NCBI GenBank assembly: GCA_964630785.1
Contig: CAZVZG010000019.1
Location: 22,643-86,642, forward strand
Source of the DNA: JADLCX01 sp964630785
GTDB taxonomy: Bacteria; Planctomycetota; Phycisphaerae; Phycisphaerales; UBA1924
Direction of reading: 5' to 3'
DNA length: 64,000 nt
The notes under the pieces are model-generated. The model was not told where the DNA came from. It did not search any database and saw only the letters and a list, made by a program, of their open reading frames with translations. Numbering within the stretch: the first letter of the stretch is position 1; every line of letters starts with the position of its first letter. This document shows, one piece after another, positions 51,317 through 59,176 of the stretch. Both the position numbers and the translations under genes were made by a program.

Positions 51317-52471
51317 GTGCGATCCATTACCCTCACGTTCGTCACCGCGTTCGTTGCCGCCTTGCTCGCGGGCTGTCGCGCCGGCCCCGCTCCGGCCGCG
51401 GCCGACACCGGCTACTCCGGCCATCTCATCGCGATCGGGGGCGGGCTCGACGACGACAACAAGCCCGTCTACGAGCGCTTCATCGCGCTCGCCCGCGCCG
51501 CGACGCCGCCCGGGCAACCGATGCGGATCGTCATCGCCACGGCCGCGAGCGGCGATGAAGAGGCCAACGCCGTCGGCAAGACCCAGTCCATCCGAGCCTA
51601 CGCGCCGGACGCCCAGATCGAGGTCATCCGACGGGGCACGCCGGCCGCGGAGACGATCGCGATCGTTGATCGAGCCGGCGCGATGTTCTTCACCGGGGGC
51701 GATCAAAAGCGCATCACCGACCGTTATCGCCCGGGCGGGATCGACACGCCCGAGGCCGCGGCCATGCGCCGGCTGCTCGATCGCGGGGGCGTCATCGCCG
51801 GAACCAGCGCCGGCGACGCGATGATGTCCGATCCGATGTTCTTCGGCGGTCGCAGCGCCGCGGCCCTGGGCATCCGTCCCAAGCAATCGGCGACCGATCC
51901 CGACGACGATCCAGACAACAAGGGCCCGGAGCCTTCGCTCGGGCCGCGGATCGGGCCGGGCATGGGGTTCCTCCCCTGGGCCGTCACCGACTCGCACTTC
52001 TTCGAGCGCAACCGGTTCGGCCGCCTTGTCGCCGCGCTTGAGGCCAGCGGAAAGCGCCTGGGCCTGGGCATCGGTGAGGACGCCGCGGTCGAAATCGACC
52101 TCGCCACCGGCGATGCGATCGGCCTGAGCGTGGCCGACGCCCTGCTGGTGGACGTAGGTTCGCTGCAGCGCGACGGGCTCACCCGCCGGAACATCCACGC
52201 CCGGGTCATCCGACGGGGCTCGCGCGTCTCGCTCGTCAACCCACCGTCGCCGGATCGTCTTCCTCTGACGGCCCGCCCCTCGGCGGGCGCGGAAGAAACC
52301 CTCGTGGTCGAACCGGGGCAGAACCGCCAGCTCGCCTCGTGGCGCTTTTTTCTTCAGAGCCAAGACCCCGGACGCGCCACGCAGGTGCTCAGGCTCGACG
52401 GCTACGACCTCGTCGCGTGGCCGGACGGCGCGGGAGGTTCGATCGTCGAGATCAGGCCGCAAACGCGCTAG
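51317..52471 (+). CDS. Cyanophycinase-like S51 peptidase, lipoprotein
   Basis: A 384-residue S51-family protein with a lipoprotein signal (lipobox LLAGC, Cys20). The catalytic Ser164 sits in GTSAGDAMMSD, the nucleophile elbow of cyanophycinase. FFTGGDQ at 124-130 and DSHFFERNRFGRL supply the other family motifs. Cyanophycinase cuts the Asp-Arg polymer cyanophycin. Cyanophycin synthetase is not in the window, so it may cut other beta-Asp peptides. GTG at 51317 is the start. Being lipid-anchored and exported suggests external substrate. Confidence 0.82.
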   Translation: MRSITLTFVTAFVAALLAGCRAGPAPAAADTGYSGHLIAIGGGLDDDNKPVYERFIALARAATPPGQPMRIVIATAASGDEEANAVGKTQSIRAYAPDAQIEVIRRGTPAAETIAIVDRAGAMFFTGGDQKRITDRYRPGGIDTPEAAAMRRLLDRGGVIAGTSAGDAMMSDPMFFGGRSAAALGIRPKQSATDPDDDPDNKGPEPSLGPRIGPGMGFLPWAVTDSHFFERNRFGRLVAALEASGKRLGLGIGEDAAVEIDLATGDAIGLSVADALLVDVGSLQRDGLTRRNIHARVIRRGSRVSLVNPPSPDRLPLTARPSAGAEETLVVEPGQNRQLASWRFFLQSQDPGRATQVLRLDGYDLVAWPDGAGGSIVEIRPQTR

Positions 52472-52485
52472 CCGGGCCTACGGCT
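52470..52485. terminator. Short hairpin shared by two convergent stop codons
   Basis: AGCCG-ggccta-CGGCT spans the 6-bp gap between the stops of the cyanophycinase-like gene (TAG at 52469-52471) and the zinc peptidase (stop at 52478-52480). The stem is only five base pairs and there is no U-run, so a terminator role is uncertain. Confidence 0.3.
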
Positions 52486-53407
52486 GATCGACCTTGAACG
52501 GGTCGTGCGCGTTCGGGTCGCCGCTCTCGAAGCCGAGCCGGAACCACTTGACGCGCTGGGCGCTGGTCCCGTGGGTGAATGAATCCGGGACGACGTAGCC
52601 GCGGGCCTGGCGTTGCAGGCGGTCGTCCCCCACGGCCGCGGCGGCGGCGAGCCCCTCGTCGATGTCGCCCGGTTCGAGGACCTGCCGCTCCTGCTGCGCA
52701 TGGTGGGCCCACACGCCCGCGAAGTAGTCGGCCTGCAGCTCCAGCCGCACCGACAGATCGTTGTATTCGCGCTCGCTCACGCGGCCCTGCATGGCGTGAA
52801 CCTTGTCGGAAATCCCCATCAGGTTCTGCACATGGTGCCCCACCTCGTGCGCGATGACGTACGCCTGGGCGAAGTCGCCCGGCGCCTTGAACCGCGTCGC
52901 GAGCTCCCTGAAGAACGCCATGTCGAGGTAGACCTTGCTGTCGGCGGGGCAATAGAAGGGCCCGACCGCCGCGTCCGCGTACCCGCACGCCGAGTCCACC
53001 GAATCGCTGAAGAGCACCAGGCGCGGCTCGCGGTAGACCTCGCCGCGCTGCCGGAGCAGCTCGCGCCACACGTCCTCGGTGTCGCCGAGCACCTTGGCGA
53101 CGAACCTCGCCTGCGCGTCGTCCGCGGGGGGCGCGGCGGCCGGGCCGCTCATCGCGCCGCTTCCACCGGCTCCTCCTCCAGCCCCCCCGCCGCCCTGGAG
53201 CAGGGCCTGCGGGTTGCCGCCCATGAGCAGGTAGAGCACGACCAGGATGACGGCGCCCACGCCGCCGACGGCCGCGCCGCCCTTTCCCCTCCCAAAGCCC
53301 CCGCCCAAGCCGCCGCCTCCAAATCCCCCCCCGCTCCCGCCAAAGCCGCCGCTCTCGCCGCGCCGGTCCTCAACGTTTCCGCTCTCACGCATTCGGTCGG
53401 TGCGCAT
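52478..53407 (-). CDS. YpfJ-like neutral zinc metallopeptidase
   Basis: A 309-residue protein. A Gly-rich N-terminus (residues 20-45) is followed by one membrane helix (about 45-64) and a second Gly-rich linker. The catalytic domain has the zinc motif HEVGHH at 187-192, the family block CGYADAAVGPFYCPADSKVYLD and a third ligand region ELQADYFAGVW. The YpfJ family is of unknown physiological role; the membrane anchor places the protease outside. A long Gly run in front is often seen in planctomycetes. It is convergent with the cyanophycinase-like gene and has its own upstream region. Confidence 0.88.
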   Translation of the reverse strand: MRTDRMRESGNVEDRRGESGGFGGSGGGFGGGGLGGGFGRGKGGAAVGGVGAVILVVLYLLMGGNPQALLQGGGGAGGGAGGSGAMSGPAAAPPADDAQARFVAKVLGDTEDVWRELLRQRGEVYREPRLVLFSDSVDSACGYADAAVGPFYCPADSKVYLDMAFFRELATRFKAPGDFAQAYVIAHEVGHHVQNLMGISDKVHAMQGRVSEREYNDLSVRLELQADYFAGVWAHHAQQERQVLEPGDIDEGLAAAAAVGDDRLQRQARGYVVPDSFTHGTSAQRVKWFRLGFESGDPNAHDPFKVDQP

Positions 53408-53482
53408 GGGGTGGTGCTCCGATGGTCTTTGATGAGTCTACCGCGCGCCCGAAGCCGCGCCCGACACCTCGCCCGCGGCCGA

Positions 53483-54667
53483 TCAGCCGTTCCCCGGCCA
53501 ATCGTCCCCAAGAACGAACCGCCCGTCGCGGTGGAAGACCTCGCCGTCGGCCGAGATGACGCCCCCGGGCCGGTTGGCCCCGCCCGAGCGCCCCGGCCGC
53601 ATCTCGCAGACCATGTCCCAGTGCAGGCCCGACTCGTTGTTGTTGCCGCTCTCGGGGTATCCCGCGCCCACCGCGGCGTGGAACGTGCCCCCGATCTTCT
53701 CGTCAAAGAGCGTGTTGCGCGAGAAGTCCTTGATCGAATAGTTTGTGCCGATGGCGATCTCGCCCATGTTGCGGGCGCCCGCGTCCTGCTCGAGCATCTC
53801 GATCAGGAACCGCTCGTTCTTGCGGGCCGTCGCGCCCACCACGCGCCCGGCCTTGAACTCCAGCCGCACCCCCTCGACCTCGCGCCCCTGGTACACCGCG
53901 GGGAATGAGTAGTTGACGTGCCCGTCGGCCCCCTTGGGCCCGGCGAACACCTCGCCGTCGGGGAAGTTCTCCTTGCCCGCGCAGTTGATCCACGTCGAGC
54001 CGTCCACGCTGACCGTGAGGTCGGTCCCGTCGTGCCCGTCGTGCGGCGGGACGCTGAACCGCACGGCCTTTTTCTTCTGCAGGTACTCCCGCACGCGCTC
54101 CTGCCTCTGGTGGACGCTCCGCCACGCGGCCACGGGGTCGGCGGTGTGCAGCAGGCCCGCCTCGAAGACGAACCTCTCGTACTGGCTCAGGCTCATCTCC
54201 GCGTCCTGCGCGGCCGCGTTGGTCGGGAAGAGCGTGCCGCACCACCGCAGCCCGCCCGGCTCCCCGTTTGTCGCCCTGGCGGCGCGTTCCATGAACACCT
54301 TCATCGTCGGCTTGCGGGCCGCCTGCTGCATCGCGACGCGCTTGGGGTCCACCCGGCCGAGGAACTTGGTGTTCAGGTCCGACCACAGCGCGATGTACAC
54401 GTCGATGGTCTGGAACCGGTGCACCTCGATCGGCGAGACGTATTGCAGTTGCTCCTCGCCGGCCAGCTCCAGACTCGCCTCCTGCAGCTCCTCCGATCGC
54501 GGGGCCCAGAAGGGGTGCGCCCCGGCCCTGATCGCGGCCTTGTACAGCTCCAAAATCAGCGGCATCGCGACCGCCTCGCCCGTGATGCAGACCAGGTCTC
54601 CCTTCTTCACCGACGTGGAGTAGCGGACCAGGACGTCGGCGAGTTTTTCGTGTCGTGGGTCGGGCAT
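53483..54667 (-). CDS. M29-family aminopeptidase
   Basis: A 394-residue metallo-aminopeptidase of the thermophilic M29 family. Metal-ligand motifs are present: NMGEIAIGTN (Glu), IGGTFHAAVGAGYPESG (His and Glu) and ESGLHWDMV (His, Asp). These enzymes remove N-terminal residues using two divalent metals. Family length is about 400 residues. ATG at 54667 (MPDPRHEK) is preferred; the open region upstream is Pro/Ser/Arg-rich repeats. It is preceded by a GGGATGA heptamer array and by lipB on the same strand. Confidence 0.87.
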   Translation of the reverse strand: MPDPRHEKLADVLVRYSTSVKKGDLVCITGEAVAMPLILELYKAAIRAGAHPFWAPRSEELQEASLELAGEEQLQYVSPIEVHRFQTIDVYIALWSDLNTKFLGRVDPKRVAMQQAARKPTMKVFMERAARATNGEPGGLRWCGTLFPTNAAAQDAEMSLSQYERFVFEAGLLHTADPVAAWRSVHQRQERVREYLQKKKAVRFSVPPHDGHDGTDLTVSVDGSTWINCAGKENFPDGEVFAGPKGADGHVNYSFPAVYQGREVEGVRLEFKAGRVVGATARKNERFLIEMLEQDAGARNMGEIAIGTNYSIKDFSRNTLFDEKIGGTFHAAVGAGYPESGNNNESGLHWDMVCEMRPGRSGGANRPGGVISADGEVFHRDGRFVLGDDWPGNG

Positions 54668-54688
54668 GGCGTGAGGGTAGAGGGGGAA

Positions 54689-54716
54689 GGGATGAGGGAT
54701 GAGGGATGAGGGATCG
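54689..54716 (+). repeat. Heptamer array (GGGATGA)
   Basis: Three exact copies of GGGATGA followed by GGGATCG, in the 75-bp gap between the aminopeptidase start and the lipB stop. One of several 7-base arrays in this part of the window. Confidence 0.75.
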
Positions 54717-54742
54717 GGGCCCAAGTCCCCGGTCCCCGGCCC

Positions 54743-55438
54743 CTATTCCCTCCGCGCTCTCGCGCCCGACCACGCCCGCGTCAGGTGCTCGGCCAGCGTC
54801 GCGCTCAGGGCCGCCTTCACCCGGCCCATGCTCGGGCACGCGGGGCCGAGCTCGTGTTCGAGGCTTGTCACCGATCTTCCCGCCAGGCCGCACGGCACGA
54901 TCAGGCCGAAGTGGTCGAGGTTGGTGGCGACGTTGAGGGCCAGCCCGTGCATGCTCACCCAGCGCCGCACGCGCACGCCCATCGCGCAGATCTTCGATTC
55001 CCCCACCCACACCCCCGTCGCCGCCGCATCGCGCCCGCCGCGCACGCCGAAGGCCGCGCAGCACTCAATCACCGCGTCTTCCAGCAAACGCATGTACCCG
55101 TGCAGCCCGAGCCCCACTAAGTTCAGGTCAATGATCGGGTACACGACCAGTTGCCCCGGCCCGTGGTACGTGATGTCGCCGCCGCGGTCGGTCTGGGCCA
55201 CCGTCACGCCCGCGGCCGCGAGCGTCTGCTCGTTCGCCAAGAGGTGCGCCCCCGCGCCCGCGCGCCGGCTGATCGTGATGACGGGCGGGTCGTGCTCGAC
55301 GAGCAGGACGCGGCCGATCTCCGGCTCCCCACGCTCCCGCGCCGCGAGCACCGCCGCGTGGTGCTCGTTCTGCACCGCGTACGCCTCTTGATAACCCATG
55401 CGGCCGAGGTCGATGACGGGCGGTGGGGGCGGGGTCAC
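54743..55438 (-). CDS. lipB: LipB, octanoyl-[acyl carrier protein]-protein transferase
   Basis: A 231-residue lipoyl-synthesis enzyme. The substrate-binding signature RGGDITYHGPGQLV is at 85-98, the catalytic Lys149 in GESKICAMGVRV and catalytic Cys183 in LIVPCGL. It moves octanoate from ACP to the lipoyl domains of 2-oxoacid dehydrogenases; lipA is not in the window. The start is uncertain: GTG at 55438 gives a normal N-terminus (DLGRMGYQEAY). The frame stays open 170 codons further upstream through repeat DNA, which yields MLHREGL-like repeats; I take that as repeat readthrough, not protein. Confidence 0.93.
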   Translation of the reverse strand: MTPPPPPVIDLGRMGYQEAYAVQNEHHAAVLAARERGEPEIGRVLLVEHDPPVITISRRAGAGAHLLANEQTLAAAGVTVAQTDRGGDITYHGPGQLVVYPIIDLNLVGLGLHGYMRLLEDAVIECCAAFGVRGGRDAAATGVWVGESKICAMGVRVRRWVSMHGLALNVATNLDHFGLIVPCGLAGRSVTSLEHELGPACPSMGRVKAALSATLAEHLTRAWSGARARRE

Positions 55439-55497
55439 GGGGGAAAGGTAGGGGGAGGGGCTTGGGAATGGGGGCTGGGGACTTGGATGGGGGTGGG

Positions 55498-55525
55498 GAG
55501 TGAGGCGTGAAGAGTGAGGAGTGAG
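55498..55525 (+). repeat. Heptamer array (GAGTGAG)
   Basis: Units GAGTGAG, GCGTGAA, GAGTGAG and GAGTGAG, four 7-mers. The complementary strand reads CTCACTC, which is close to the CACTCCT arrays found near 58.05 and 59.2 kb. Confidence 0.7.
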
Positions 55526-55617
55526 GGGCGGGGCCGCGCGATCCCGCGATCCCTCGATCCCTTGATTCCCCGGTCCCTCGATCCCCCGCTCCCGCCATCC
55601 CTCTCCCTCAAAGACCC

Positions 55618-55728
55618 AAGGCCGAACGCGGAGTGAGCGGAGCAAGCGGAGGGCGCGGAGGGGTGAATAACTCCCTGGCCCTCTCCGTGCCCTCCGTGCC
55701 TCCCTCCGTGACCTCTGTGTACGGCCTT
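55618..55728. repeat. Palindromic element, copy A (AATAACTC loop type)
   Basis: An imperfect inverted repeat of about 111 bp. It opens AAGGCCGAACGCGGAG and closes with CTCTGTGTACGGCCTT. The arms are G-rich and C-rich versions of CGGAGGGCACGG-type units; the loop contains AATAACTCC. It is one of four related elements in the region. Confidence 0.7.
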
Positions 55729-55771
55729 TTCTTCCGGCGACCGGGGGCGGACGCTTCTCCGGGTCCGCGGG

Positions 55772-55960
55772 ATGCTCCATCAGGCCTTCAGGATGGAGCA
55801 AAGGGGCTTGATGATGCTCTATCAGGCCTTCACGATGGAGCAAAAGGCCTTCACGATTCTCCATCAGGCCTTCACGATGGAGCAAAGGGCCTTCACGATG
55901 CTCCATCAGGCCTTCAAGATGGAGCATAAGGCCTTCACGATGGAGCACAATGAAGGCCTT
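55772..55960. repeat. Tandem array of nine 21-bp units in alternating orientation of hairpin arms
   Basis: Units alternate between a form starting ATGCTCCATC and a form starting ATGGAGCA, both followed by an AGGCCTTCACG-type core. ATGCTCCAT and ATGGAGCAT are reverse complements, so each 42-bp pair forms a hairpin. Mismatches are few. No unique spacers are present, so it is not a CRISPR array. The plus strand encodes 7-residue repeats (for example MLHQAFT, MEQRAFT). Confidence 0.85.
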
Positions 55961-56046
55961 TTAGAGCTCCTTCGGGCGTCCGCATCGCGGTTATAAGGGG
56001 TTATTCTTCCAAAGCCCGGGTTATTGCGACAAACAAAGAACAAATG

Positions 56047-56153
56047 CGGTACACAGAGGGCACGGGGAGCACGGAGGGCACGGAGGGGGAAATAACTCTT
56101 CGTCGCTCTCTGCGCCCTCCGTGCCCCCCTCCGTGACCTCTGTGTACGGTCTT
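56047..56153. repeat. Palindromic element, copy B (AATAACTC loop type)
   Basis: About 107 bp. Left arm CGGTACACAGAGGGCACGG, right arm ending CCGTGACCTCTGTGTACGG; the arms are complementary at nearly all positions. The loop contains AATAACTC, as in copy A. It ends 66 bp before the stop of the OLD-nuclease gene. Confidence 0.75.
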
Positions 56154-56218
56154 TGAGGGGACGGGCCGGGATGGAACAAACGCACGCCGAGGCGGGGCCC
56201 GGCGCGGCGTGTGCGGCG

Positions 56219-57862
56219 TTATTGGGCCGCCTTCCCGTGGCCGCATTGTTCGAGGAGGAACTCTCCGATGTCCGTGTTCTTGACGTCGTCGACGGTCATC
56301 CGTGCGGCCGCTTTGCAACTCAACGACTTGGGCCACGCGGACGGGGCCTTCTTGATGTCCTCGAACGGGCCCAACTGGCTTCTGTGCGTTCCCAACGCTT
56401 CCTTGATCGCGGCGTCGGTCAGGTAGTTTTCCGTAGCCCGGAGTTTGGTGATGTGGCAGCGGATGCCGACCTTCTCGCACACCGATCGGAAACCCACAGC
56501 CTTTGCGGCTGGCGCCGCCTCGGCGCTCTGCTTGTCGCTGTCGATCACGGCGATCACGTGCTCGCACGCCGACTTGATCTCGCTGAGCGGACCCTCGGCA
56601 GCGGCCTTGATGACGTCGGAGCCGCCGAGCGAAAGGAGCACAACCCGCCGGTCGAGCCCGAGCAGCCTCAAAAATTCCTTGAACACCGTGAGGTCGGTGG
56701 ACCCCTCGACGAGCAGCACCGTGCTGTAGCCCATCTCGCGGCACAGCCGGTACTGGGTTTCCCCCAACCGCTCCATCAGCCCCGGGTCGCCCTTCATGCA
56801 TTGAACAACCGAGTTGCCCCCGGGGAGCCGCTGGACGGAGTAGATGCGATCCGCGACGGCCCGGGCCAGCCCCATGCTGTGCGTGGCGAAGACCACGCCG
56901 CGCTTGGCGTGGCGCGCGAGGGCCAGAAGGAACTCCACCTGCAGAGAGGGATGTAGGCCCATCTCGGGCTCGTCAATAAGGATGAAGTCCTGCTCCCTGA
57001 TCGCGACATTGATCAGCGTCACGATCAGGTGCGCGATGCCCGAGCCGACCTCCTCTAGCCCAAACGGATGACCATCGATCTCCAGCAAGAGCCGCTTCTT
57101 GTCGGTGTCGGCCTGGATGTGAAGAGTGCCGAAGCCCAGGAGCCGACGGATGTCCTCCGTGATGTCCCTCGCTTTGTATTGGGTGGCCTTGGTGGGCCCA
57201 GCCTGTATTCTGCTCCACGATTCAACGAACCCCTGGCCGACCTGGATGTCGTAGTCCATGCCCGTCCCGCCACTGACCAGCGCGTTGCGCGAGGCCGGGA
57301 CGTACAGCGCGCGAATCAGGGAAGAAAGTTCATCCACGAAGGGCTGGATGTCCCCGACCACTTCGCTGCTCGGTCTGTACCCCCCGTGGTAGTTCACGTT
57401 GATGTGGGTTCCAGCCCTCCCCAGCTCGCCATTGAGCCCGCGGTGCACAACGGTGCTTGGCCTGCCCAGTTTCCCAAGCTCAAGCCCGTTGAACTCGACC
57501 AATCGCATCGCCTGCGTGTCTCTCGCAACGGCGAAGGTCAGCCTTTGCCATTCTTTCCAGACCTCAGATTTCCCCGGCACCTCAATCGAAACCCGTATTT
57601 CGCCCCGCCCGCCGTTCCAGATCACCTCAAACGGATCGCGCACAGAGCTCCAGCCAGCGTTGAGGGGATTCCCAAGGATGAACGGCCCAATATTCTGGCG
57701 TATGACATCCAGCACGCTGCGGCCCTCAACCAAGAACCGCAGCAGGGCGCTCTTCCCCGCGTTGTTCGGGCCCACAATCGCCGTAAACCCATCGGCGATC
57801 TCGATCGTGGCCGGGTCGGACTCGGCGAAGCAGCGGTAGTTGGAGAGCGTGAGTTTGGCCAT
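56219..57862 (-). CDS. OLD-family ATPase with TOPRIM nuclease domain
   Basis: A 547-residue protein with an ABC-type ATPase half and a TOPRIM half. Walker A is GPNNAGKS at 31-38. The signature loop is around GLEEVGSG, Walker B FILIDEPE at 293-300 followed by MGLHPSLQVEFLL, and a His-switch ATHS at 326-329. The TOPRIM part carries LLVEGSTD (Glu386) and a DSDK acidic pair at 441-444. This is the layout of OLD (overcoming lysogenisation defect) nucleases, which include phage-defence proteins. No partner gene (such as a UvrD-like helicase or AriB-type toxin) is next to it, suggesting class 1 OLD. ATG at 57862 opens the ATPase. The gene is flanked by repeats. Confidence 0.82.
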   Translation of the reverse strand: MAKLTLSNYRCFAESDPATIEIADGFTAIVGPNNAGKSALLRFLVEGRSVLDVIRQNIGPFILGNPLNAGWSSVRDPFEVIWNGGRGEIRVSIEVPGKSEVWKEWQRLTFAVARDTQAMRLVEFNGLELGKLGRPSTVVHRGLNGELGRAGTHINVNYHGGYRPSSEVVGDIQPFVDELSSLIRALYVPASRNALVSGGTGMDYDIQVGQGFVESWSRIQAGPTKATQYKARDITEDIRRLLGFGTLHIQADTDKKRLLLEIDGHPFGLEEVGSGIAHLIVTLINVAIREQDFILIDEPEMGLHPSLQVEFLLALARHAKRGVVFATHSMGLARAVADRIYSVQRLPGGNSVVQCMKGDPGLMERLGETQYRLCREMGYSTVLLVEGSTDLTVFKEFLRLLGLDRRVVLLSLGGSDVIKAAAEGPLSEIKSACEHVIAVIDSDKQSAEAAPAAKAVGFRSVCEKVGIRCHITKLRATENYLTDAAIKEALGTHRSQLGPFEDIKKAPSAWPKSLSCKAAARMTVDDVKNTDIGEFLLEQCGHGKAAQ

Positions 57863-58051
57863 GGGATCGCACGATAGGCCGACCCGGCGGCGGCGTGACG
57901 CAACCGACACCCGATTGCGTCGCGGGCCGGGGCCGGGGAATCCTCCTGCATAGAAGGTTTCCCGCCCATCGACCGCCCGCATCTTTCCATAGGTCCGCGC
58001 TCATTTCATCACATCGGGCTCAAGCCCGAGCCCCGCCCCGCCGATGCCCCC

Positions 58052-58120
58052 CACTCCTCACTCATCACCACTCACTCATCACTCCCCACCCGAGTCCCCA
58101 TTCCCCAGTCCCCAGTCCCT
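58052..58120 (+). repeat. Heptamer arrays (CACTCCT/CACTCAT and AGTCCCC)
   Basis: Two adjoining arrays in the 274-bp gap between the OLD gene and the Fn3-like gene. The first has five units: CACTCCT, CACTCAT, CACCACT, CACTCAT, CACTCCC. The second (58093-58120) has AGTCCCC, ATTCCCC, AGTCCCC, AGTCCCT. The last unit ends 17 bp before the ATG of the next gene, overlapping its leader. Confidence 0.7.
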
Positions 58121-58136
58121 TATAAGGAACCAACCC

Positions 58137-58844
58137 ATGCCCACCAACCTCCCCACCACGATCCCCGAGCTCATCAACTGGTCCAACACGCACTCGGACC
58201 TGTGGATGACCAACGCGGCCGCGATCGGGCTCTCGCCCGCGCAGGCCTCGGCGTTCAAGACGCTGGTCGGGACGCTCGTCGCCAACAACTCCGCGGCCGA
58301 CATGGCCCGCCAGGCGTCCAAGGACGCGACCATGAACCTCGGCGGCTCGGTCGCGGCCGTCCGCACCCTCGCGGGCGCGTACATCAACGTCATCAAGGGC
58401 TTCGCCCAGAGCACCGAGAACCCCGCGGTGTACACGCTCGCGGGCGTGAGCCCGAACGACGGGCCCAGCACCCTGCCCCCGCCCGTCCCGCCCCAGCAGT
58501 TCTCCGCCACCGTCAACGCCGACGGCTCGCTCACCGTCCGGTGGAAGGTGGCGCAGCCCGCGGGCGTCACCGGCGTGCAGTACCTCGTGAGCCGCCGGCT
58601 GGCCGGGCAGACCACCTTCACGATCGTTTCCAGCGAGGGGGCCAACAAGTCCTTCACCGACCAGACCCTCCCCTTCGGCGTCGACCGCGTGGACTACATC
58701 GTCCAGCCCAAGCGCGGCGAGGTGCTGGGCGCGATGAGCGCCGTCTACGCCGTGCAGTTCGGCAGCGTGGGCGGCGGCGGAGGCGGCCTCGCCATCGCCG
58801 GCACCGGCACCGCCCCGAGCGAGGGCGTCAAGATCGCGGCGTGA
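58137..58844 (+). CDS. Hypothetical protein with N-terminal helical part and Fn3-like domain
   Basis: A 235-residue protein. Residues 1-105 are helical: LSPAQASAFKTLVGTLVANN and related stretches resemble the helical packing of small secreted or surface proteins. A Pro-rich linker leads to a fibronectin-III-like domain of about 85 residues (FSATVNADGSLTVRWKV...GVQYLVSRRL...DRVDYIVQPKR) and a Gly-rich C-terminus. No signal peptide is visible. ATG at 58137 is supported by an AAGGA site 9 bases upstream. Family members appear common in planctomycetes; function unknown. It lies between two repeat-rich gaps. Confidence 0.65.
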   Translation: MPTNLPTTIPELINWSNTHSDLWMTNAAAIGLSPAQASAFKTLVGTLVANNSAADMARQASKDATMNLGGSVAAVRTLAGAYINVIKGFAQSTENPAVYTLAGVSPNDGPSTLPPPVPPQQFSATVNADGSLTVRWKVAQPAGVTGVQYLVSRRLAGQTTFTIVSSEGANKSFTDQTLPFGVDRVDYIVQPKRGEVLGAMSAVYAVQFGSVGGGGGGLAIAGTGTAPSEGVKIAA

Positions 58845-58846
58845 GG

Positions 58847-58952
58847 AAGGAACGCACAGGACGCCCAGAGCGCGGAGGGCACGGAGAGAGGCGGCACAAC
58901 GCCGCTCTCCGGGCCCTCCTTGTTGTTCGCCGTGAACGCTGTGTGCGGCCTT
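58847..58952. repeat. Palindromic element, copy C (GGCGGCACAA loop type)
   Basis: About 106 bp. It opens AAGGAACGCACAGGACGC and closes with CTGTGTGCGGCCTTT. The arms again contain CGGAGGGCACGGAG-like units and the loop contains GGCGGCACAA, which sets it apart from A and B and matches D. It begins 2 bases after the stop of the Fn3-like gene. Confidence 0.7.
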
Positions 58953-58990
58953 TGGCTCGACGCGAAGGGCTCCGACAAGCGGTCATCCCC

Positions 58991-59100
58991 AAGAAGGAAC
59001 GCGGAGAGCGCCGAGAGCGCGGAGGACGCGGAGACAGGCGGCACAAGGCTTCTCTCTGAGCCCTCTGTGTTTGCCTCCGTGACCTCTGTGTACGGCCTTT
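58991..59100. repeat. Palindromic element, copy D (GGCGGCACAA loop type)
   Basis: About 110 bp. It opens AAGAAGGAACGCGGAG and closes with CTCTGTGTACGGCCTTT, as in copy A. The loop contains GGCGGCACAA as in copy C. C and D lie 38 bp apart in the same orientation. Confidence 0.72.
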
Positions 59101-59127
59101 GAACCACCGGCGGGGATGCAGGGAAGG

Positions 59128-59155
59128 GGTAAGCGGTAAGAGGTAAGCGGTAAGC
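59128..59155 (+). repeat. Heptamer array (GGTAAGC)
   Basis: Units GGTAAGC, GGTAAGA, GGTAAGC, GGTAAGC. It lies 27 bp after palindromic copy D. Confidence 0.7.
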
Positions 59156-59176
59156 CGAAAAAGCCCCCCGGTCTCT

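Larger units (their letters stand above)
55439..56218. other. Repeat-filled intergenic region between lipB and the OLD nuclease
   Basis: This 780-bp gap holds no recognisable gene. It contains, in order, a GAGTGAG heptamer array, a run of CGATCCC-like 9-mers (55538-55590), palindromic element copy A, the 21-bp alternating array, and palindromic copy B. Each is listed separately. A 74-codon frame across the array (55772-55996) arises from the repeat, because all three plus frames and one minus frame are open there. Confidence 0.75.

Noticed and set aside
55772..55960. CRISPR array
   Set aside because: The units abut directly and there are no unique spacers or cas genes.
55772..55996. A 74-codon plus-strand frame with MLHQAFT-type repeats as a real gene
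   Set aside because: The frame arises from the 21-bp array; several other frames on both strands are open across it too, and no convincing ribosome-binding site precedes it.
56219..59100. Integrated prophage or defence island around the OLD gene
   Set aside because: No integrase, phage structural gene, att-like repeat with tRNA, or second defence gene is present.
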